Below, one piece after another: positions 59,701 through 64,000 of a stretch of DNA of 64,000 bases (position 1 is its first letter; the number at the start of each line of letters is the position of its first letter). The stretch is from the NCBI RefSeq assembly GCF_025628985.1, contig NZ_JAOTEM010000001.1:930001-994000 (forward strand), written 5' to 3'. The DNA is from Chryseobacterium edaphi. GTDB lineage: Bacteria > Bacteroidota > Bacteroidia > Flavobacteriales > Weeksellaceae. The notes beneath the pieces were generated by a model that was not told where the DNA came from, searched no databases, and was given only the letters and a program-made list of their open reading frames with translations. Both the position numbers and the translations under genes were made by a program.

Positions 59701-61074
59701 ATGAAGAAAACAATTTCTGTTTTAATTTTTTCGACACAAATCATCTTTGCTCAAAATATAAGTCAAAAACTGGAAGATGCTACGAAAAGTTTAATGAATT
59801 CTTCGACAGCAATCTCATCAAATTTGTCATTTTATGTTGCCGACGAAAGCGGAAGTTTAGTTTATGAATTTCAAGGAAATAAAGGTCTTTCAACCGCGTC
59901 GACACAGAAGATTTTCACTGCTGCAGCAGCTTTAGAAACATTAGGTAAAAATTATACTTATAAAACAACTTCATTCTATTCAGGAACAATTTCGAACGGA
60001 AATCTGACTGGAAATCTATTCATCACTTCAAACGGTGATCCTACCTTAGGAAGCTGGAGATATGAAGGGCACAAACCCGAAAATTTTAAACAAAAATTAT
60101 TAGACGCCATCAAAAAATCCGGAATTACAAAAATTTCGGGAGATTTGATTATTGATGATACTTATTTTGACCATCAGACAATTCCCGGAGGTTGGCCTTT
60201 TGATGATTTTGGAAATTATTACGGAGCAGGTGTTTGGGGGGTAAATTGGCGTGAAAATCAGTTCGACGTCAATATTAACGGAACAGATTTTAAAAGTTTT
60301 TCCTATCCTTTAGCCGGAATTAAATGGTTAAATGATCTGAAAGCGGCGGGAAGTTCAGATCAAAGTCTGATCTTCACATCGCCATATTCTGATGTTGCTT
60401 TGATAAACGGAAGTTTACCTGCCGGAAAAGTGACAACAGTTTCAGGTTCTGTTCCCAATCCACCTTTGCAATTGGGAGTTGAAGTTGAAAAATGGATCAA
60501 AGATTCGGGAATTGAATTTTCAGGGAAATTATTGACAAATTCTCAGCTCGAAATTGATGGAAAGAAAACTTTAGAATATCCGAAAAGCAATATCATTCTT
60601 ACTTACGAATCACCGACTTTAGACAAGATCGTTTATTGGTTTTTGAGAAAAAGTGTGAATATGTACGGTGAAAATTTAATTAAAACTTTGGGAAAAGAAA
60701 AAAAAGGAAATCCAAGTTTCAAAAGTGGAGTAGCTTATCTTAAAGAGTTTTGGAAGTCAAAAGGAATTAATTCAAGTATGATTAATTTTGCTGATGGCAG
60801 CGGACTTTCACCCCAAAATTATGTTTCGGCAAAAGCAGAAGTTCAGGCATTACTTTATGCAAAAAAACAACCTTGGTTTGAATCATATTATGACGGATTT
60901 CCAACTCAGGATAATGGCATGAAAATGAAAAGCGGAACAATGAGAGATACAAAATCCTATGCAGGTTATCATACTTCAAAAGATGGTAAAAAATATGTTT
61001 ATGCAATTATGATTAATAATTACGAAGGAAGCGGAAGTACAGAATTGCAGAAGATTTTAAATGTTTTAAAATAA
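59701..61074 (+). CDS. dacB: D-alanyl-D-alanine carboxypeptidase/endopeptidase (PBP4 type)
   Basis: The ATG at 59701 gives a signal peptide straight away (ISVLIFSTQIIFAQ). The TTG at 59683 is an unlikely start. The 457-residue periplasmic enzyme has the three penicillin-binding motifs: STQK (S67-K70), SGLSPQN (SxN) and KSGT. The large insert between the first and second motif is typical of class C PBPs. It trims or cuts peptidoglycan cross-bridges. The kinase gene starts six bases after its stop, so they are probably one unit. Confidence 0.93.
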   Translation: MKKTISVLIFSTQIIFAQNISQKLEDATKSLMNSSTAISSNLSFYVADESGSLVYEFQGNKGLSTASTQKIFTAAAALETLGKNYTYKTTSFYSGTISNGNLTGNLFITSNGDPTLGSWRYEGHKPENFKQKLLDAIKKSGITKISGDLIIDDTYFDHQTIPGGWPFDDFGNYYGAGVWGVNWRENQFDVNINGTDFKSFSYPLAGIKWLNDLKAAGSSDQSLIFTSPYSDVALINGSLPAGKVTTVSGSVPNPPLQLGVEVEKWIKDSGIEFSGKLLTNSQLEIDGKKTLEYPKSNIILTYESPTLDKIVYWFLRKSVNMYGENLIKTLGKEKKGNPSFKSGVAYLKEFWKSKGINSSMINFADGSGLSPQNYVSAKAEVQALLYAKKQPWFESYYDGFPTQDNGMKMKSGTMRDTKSYAGYHTSKDGKKYVYAIMINNYEGSGSTELQKILNVLK

Positions 61075-61079
61075 TTAAA

Positions 61080-62237
61080 TTGAAAAAAAGATCCATATTT
61101 TCCAGATTCAACAACTGGTTTATTTTTTCTCTGATGACGCTAGTTGTTGTAGCAATCGTGATCGCTTCAACTTTGGTAATCAATTATTTAAGAAGAGAAG
61201 AAGTAAGAAGAGTAGATATTTTGGTAAATGCCTTAAAATTTCAGCAGGAAGCTACTTCTCCAAGTCTTGAAGTTCAAGTATTGCTTCTGAAGATTTACAG
61301 TTCAAATACTACAATTCCATTAATTCTTTTGGATAAAAATGATCAAATTATTGAATATAAGCATCTACCGAAAGAAGTTGGTGATGATTCTAATAGAATA
61401 GTTGCGTTAGCAAAAAAGATGACTAAAAAATATCCTGCGATAGAAATAAAAGTGCAGGGGGGTAACAATCAGTTTGTCTATTATGATAATTCAGAAATTC
61501 TTAATAATCTACAGTATTTTCCTTTTTTGCTTGGTTTTTTTATATTATGTTACTTTTTATTCTCATACTGGTTTTTAAGGACGGTCAAAAAAACTGACGA
61601 AGGTTATCTTTGGGCTGGTTTGGCAAAGGAAACTGCACATCAAATTGGGACACCCTTGTCATCTATGATGGGATGGATGGAAATCATGAAACTAGAAAAT
61701 CCCGAATCTGACGGTGTTCACGAAATTGAAAAAGATATTGAAAGATTAAGAACGATCTCGGAAAGATTTTCTAAAATAGGTTCGGTTCCTGAACTTAATG
61801 ATATGGATTTTAATGAAACAATTCAGGAGAATTATGATTATCTTAAAACAAGAATTTCAAAGAAAATCAATTTTTCTCTTCTACTTCCTACTTACAATAT
61901 TTTGGTTCCTCACAACAAAATTCTGATGAGCTGGGTCATTGAAAATTTGGTTAAAAATGCTGTCGATGCAATGAAAGGACAAGGAATTTTGCAGATGTCA
62001 GTTTTTGAACGCAATAAAAATATTTTGGTCGAAGTAAAAGACAACGGAAGCGGAATGACAAAATATCAGGCTCAAAATGCTTTTAAACCAGGTTATTCTA
62101 CGAAAAAACGCGGTTGGGGATTAGGTTTAAGTTTGGCAAAGAGAGTAGTGCAGGAATATCATAATGGTGATATTAAAATTTCACAAACCGAAGTAGGAAA
62201 AGGAACTACTTTTAGAATTGTCATTAAAAAAGGATAA
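61080..62237 (+). CDS. Membrane sensor histidine kinase
   Basis: The 385-residue protein starts at a TTG six bases after dacB. Two membrane helices (about 14-36 and 147-167) flank a periplasmic segment of about 110 residues. The H box is AKETAHQIGTPLSSMMGWMEIM (H187, split). The ATPase part shows ENLVKNAVDAM (N box), DNGSGM (G1) and GWGLGLSLAKRV (G2). No response regulator is next to it; its position behind dacB suggests a link to the cell wall, by inference. The TTG start may keep levels low. Confidence 0.88.
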   Translation: MKKRSIFSRFNNWFIFSLMTLVVVAIVIASTLVINYLRREEVRRVDILVNALKFQQEATSPSLEVQVLLLKIYSSNTTIPLILLDKNDQIIEYKHLPKEVGDDSNRIVALAKKMTKKYPAIEIKVQGGNNQFVYYDNSEILNNLQYFPFLLGFFILCYFLFSYWFLRTVKKTDEGYLWAGLAKETAHQIGTPLSSMMGWMEIMKLENPESDGVHEIEKDIERLRTISERFSKIGSVPELNDMDFNETIQENYDYLKTRISKKINFSLLLPTYNILVPHNKILMSWVIENLVKNAVDAMKGQGILQMSVFERNKNILVEVKDNGSGMTKYQAQNAFKPGYSTKKRGWGLGLSLAKRVVQEYHNGDIKISQTEVGKGTTFRIVIKKG

Positions 62238-62302
62238 TTTTTTCATAAAAATCATTGTTGCTAAAAGCTTATTACAGGAAGCCAAAAGCAAAAAAAAATC
62301 AC

Positions 62303-62310
62303 TATTTTTG
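62303..62310 (+). promoter_or_regulatory. Predicted -7 element of lolD
   Basis: TATTTTTG ends four bases before the lolD ATG, which implies a leaderless transcript. No -33 is clear. The gap before it contains two GC(T/C)AAAAGC words. Confidence 0.4.
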
Positions 62311-62314
62311 AAGC

Positions 62315-62983
62315 ATGATTAGAGCAAGTAATATCCATAAATCTTATGGGAATCTGGAAGTTTTAAAAGGTGTTGATCTTCACATCAAAGCGGGTGAAGT
62401 TGTTTCAATTGTTGGTGAGTCAGGAGCTGGGAAATCTACACTTTTGCAGATTTTAGGAACTTTAGACAGTCCCTCTAATCCCAAAAATTACCAGACTGAA
62501 ATTGAACTGAACGGTGAATCGTTTATCAATATGAGCGATAAGCAGATTTCAAGATTCAGAAACCAGAATATTGGTTTTGTGTTTCAGTTTCATCAGCTTC
62601 TTCCGGAATTTACTGCATTGGAAAATGTTTTAATTCCAACAAAAATCGCAGGAGCAAACGAAAAAGAAGCAGTAGAAAAAGCTTACGATTTGTTTGAAGA
62701 TCTGAAAATTGCTCACCGATTACATCATAAGCCCAATCAGCTTTCAGGAGGTGAAGCACAGAGAGTTGCAGTTGCAAGAGCTTTGATCAATTCTCCAAAA
62801 ATCATTTATGCAGACGAACCTACGGGAAATTTGGATTCAAAAAATGCAGATGATCTCCACCGATTATTTTTTGATTTGAGAGACAAATACAATCAGACTT
62901 TCGTGATTGTCACTCACAATCCCAATTTGGCAGAAATTACGGACCGAAAACTCGTTATGAAAGACGGTTTGATTATAGAATAA
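62315..62983 (+). CDS. lolD: Lipoprotein-releasing ABC transporter ATPase LolD
   Basis: The 222-residue ATPase powers removal of lipoproteins from the inner membrane by the LolCE permease. It has Walker [10 protein letters not shown] (34-42), the Q loop [18 protein letters not shown], the [15 protein letters not shown] signature, Walker [13 protein letters not shown] and the switch His in VTHN. The LolD type is suggested by the [17 protein letters not shown] segment. Related MacB-type ATPases are an alternative. The permease gene is not adjacent. Confidence 0.88.
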   Translation: MIRASNIHKSYGNLEVLKGVDLHIKAGEVVSIVGESGAGKSTLLQILGTLDSPSNPKNYQTEIELNGESFINMSDKQISRFRNQNIGFVFQFHQLLPEFTALENVLIPTKIAGANEKEAVEKAYDLFEDLKIAHRLHHKPNQLSGGEAQRVAVARALINSPKIIYADEPTGNLDSKNADDLHRLFFDLRDKYNQTFVIVTHNPNLAEITDRKLVMKDGLIIE

Positions 62984-62997
62984 AAACACAATTTTTG

Positions 62998-63573
62998 ATG
63001 ATGAAACAATTTATTTTTCTGTTTCTTATTATTATTTCCTGTTCCAAAACTCAATCTCAGCAAAATCATTTGGTTTTGCCGGAATCAAAAATTTCAGAAA
63101 TTAAAGATTTTGTAAAAGGGAAAAATTACAACCAGGAGATCGCAGTTTTTATCAATTTTAAAACGCATTCAGGAAAATACCGTTATTTTGTTTATGATCT
63201 GAAAAATAATAAAATCTTACAACGAGCAATTGTTGCACATGGGGAAGGTTCTGTAATTCCTCACTCAAATTCTTTGAAATTTAGCAATGTTGATGGTTCT
63301 CATCAGTCATCTTTGGGCAAATATGAAATTCGTGAAAGTTATAATGGTAAATTCGGAAAAGCTTATCGACTGGATGGTTTAGACAAAACTAATGATAATG
63401 CAAGATTAAGAAGTATAGTTCTCCATTCTTATTACTGTATTTCGGATAAAGAATCTATAGATCCTGCCTGTCTCAGTTTTGGTTGTCCGATGCTTTCTAA
63501 ATTAGCTTTCAATCAAACTGCAAAATATATTGATCAATCAAAAAAGCCAATCATCTTATACGCATTTTATTAA
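62998..63573 (+). CDS. Murein L,D-transpeptidase catalytic domain family lipoprotein
   Basis: The 191-residue protein starts at one of two ATGs (62998 or 63001) and has a lipobox-like IIISC after a short hydrophobic stretch. The catalytic region has IVAHGEGS, SSLGKYEI, IVLHSYYCIS and the active-site Cys in LSFGCPML. It resembles the L,D-transpeptidase catalytic family typical of Bacteroidota (a relative of YkuD). It may form 3-3 cross-links or attach proteins to peptidoglycan in the periplasm. It fits the envelope group formed with dacB and lolD. Confidence 0.82.
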   Translation: MMKQFIFLFLIIISCSKTQSQQNHLVLPESKISEIKDFVKGKNYNQEIAVFINFKTHSGKYRYFVYDLKNNKILQRAIVAHGEGSVIPHSNSLKFSNVDGSHQSSLGKYEIRESYNGKFGKAYRLDGLDKTNDNARLRSIVLHSYYCISDKESIDPACLSFGCPMLSKLAFNQTAKYIDQSKKPIILYAFY

Positions 63574-63611
63574 ACCTTTTTAACTGAATTCTAATCATTT
63601 ACCACTAATCT

Positions 63612-64000
63612 ATGTCCATAAAGTTTCTAGCCGAAGACGACAGACCCAGAGAAAAGTTTTTGCTGAAAGGTAAAAATTCACTTTCTGATTCTGAACTTTT
63701 GGCAATCATTATGGGAAGCGGAAGTAGAGATGAAACTGCAGTAGAACTCGCACGAAAAATTCTGACATCAGTCAATAATAATTGGCATCAGTTGAGTTTA
63801 TTAACCATTAAAGATTTAACAAAATTCAAAGGGGTTGGTGAAGTAAAAGCAATTTCAATAGCAACTGCTTTGGAAATCGGAAGAAGAAGAGCAAGCCAGG
63901 AAATCCCGGAAAAGCCACAGATTTCGAGCAGCAATGATGCTTATCAGATTCTAAAACTTCATTTGGCAGATCTCAGGACAGAAGAATTCTGGGCGGTTTT
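63612..64000 (+). CDS. radC: RadC family JAB-domain protein, truncated by the window end
   Basis: The ATG at 63612 opens a frame that runs off the right edge after 129 codons. It begins MSIKFLAEDDRPREKFLLKG and continues SLSDSELLAIIMGSGSRDETAVELARKIL, the standard RadC N-terminal helix-hairpin-helix part, then FKGVGEVKAISIATALEIGRR. The JAB metalloprotease-like part would start near ISSSNDAYQILK and lies mostly outside. RadC was once linked to DNA repair, but its role is unsettled. A short gap of 38 bases separates it from the L,D-transpeptidase gene. Confidence 0.9.
   Translation, partial: MSIKFLAEDDRPREKFLLKGKNSLSDSELLAIIMGSGSRDETAVELARKILTSVNNNWHQLSLLTIKDLTKFKGVGEVKAISIATALEIGRRRASQEIPEKPQISSSNDAYQILKLHLADLRTEEFWAV

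Overview
The window is a gene-dense stretch of an AT-rich chromosome from a member of the Bacteroidota, most likely family Weeksellaceae (Chryseobacterium or a close relative). Evidence: a SusC/SusD glycan-uptake locus, type IX secretion C-terminal sorting domains, GLPGLI-family proteins, promoters with the Bacteroidota -7 element TAnnTTTG, and no clear Shine-Dalgarno sequences. This placement is inferred from gene content, not from an rRNA gene. I see no tRNA, rRNA, CRISPR array, phage or insertion sequence.

Layout. 1-4.5 kb: rsmG, a small lipoprotein, a DUF922 protein and an AddB-like nuclease. 4.5-5.7 kb: a glutaryl-CoA-dehydrogenase-like flavoenzyme. 5.8-19.8 kb: a beta-glucan utilisation locus. 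It has SusC, SusD, a surface glycan-binding lipoprotein, GH30, GH3, GH16 and a second GH30 on the + strand. Divergent to it lie an MFS transporter and a Nudix/winged-helix regulator. The enzymes fit a beta-1,3/1,6-glucan such as laminarin or fungal wall glucan: SusCD imports oligosaccharides, GH16 and GH30 cut the beta-1,3 and beta-1,6 linkages, GH3 releases glucose, and the MFS carrier may take the sugar into the cytoplasm. 19.9-29.2 kb: fabI, a small stress-like protein, a YadA-head-like secreted protein, a nucleoside phosphorylase, a diheme peroxidase next to a PhoX phosphatase, a leucine-rich-repeat protein and a SUI1 factor. 29.5-38 kb: gpmI, acyl-ACP desaturase, a HAD protein, map, a methyltransferase, a sorting-domain protein, a guanidinium-type SMR exporter with a Crp/Fnr regulator, era and DoxX. 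38-45.6 kb: two acetyltransferases, a second Crp/Fnr protein, a MATE pump, a response regulator with a sigma-54-type AAA+ domain but no DNA-binding domain, the PLP homeostasis protein, a polysaccharide deacetylase and a DUF72 protein. 45.8-49.7 kb: a copper module, made of a P-type ATPase with four metal-binding segments, an AraC-type regulator with an HMA-like N-terminus, and a thioesterase. 49.8-58.8 kb: an RRM protein, a BlaI-type repressor, a PAP2 protein, the E1-alpha and E2 subunits of pyruvate dehydrogenase, two GLPGLI proteins, transaldolase, a YdeI-like protein and a TPR protein. 59-64 kb: a cell-envelope group (pepE, PBP4, a histidine kinase, lolD, an L,D-transpeptidase), then the start of radC, cut by the window end.

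The most unusual non-coding feature is the load of short intergenic repeats. One family of imperfect palindromes built from about 9-10 bp steps with a CAGATT core occurs four times. Three further gaps hold tandem arrays of a 7-8 bp word, a different word in each gap. Three gaps inside the glucan locus hold other palindromic or repeated elements. None carries a transposase gene. No clearly new defence or mobile system was found. The best candidates for new biology are the HMA/AraC copper regulator with its multi-segment ATPase, the Nudix/MFS control of the glucan locus, the peroxidase/PhoX pair with a shared promoter core, and the repeat families.
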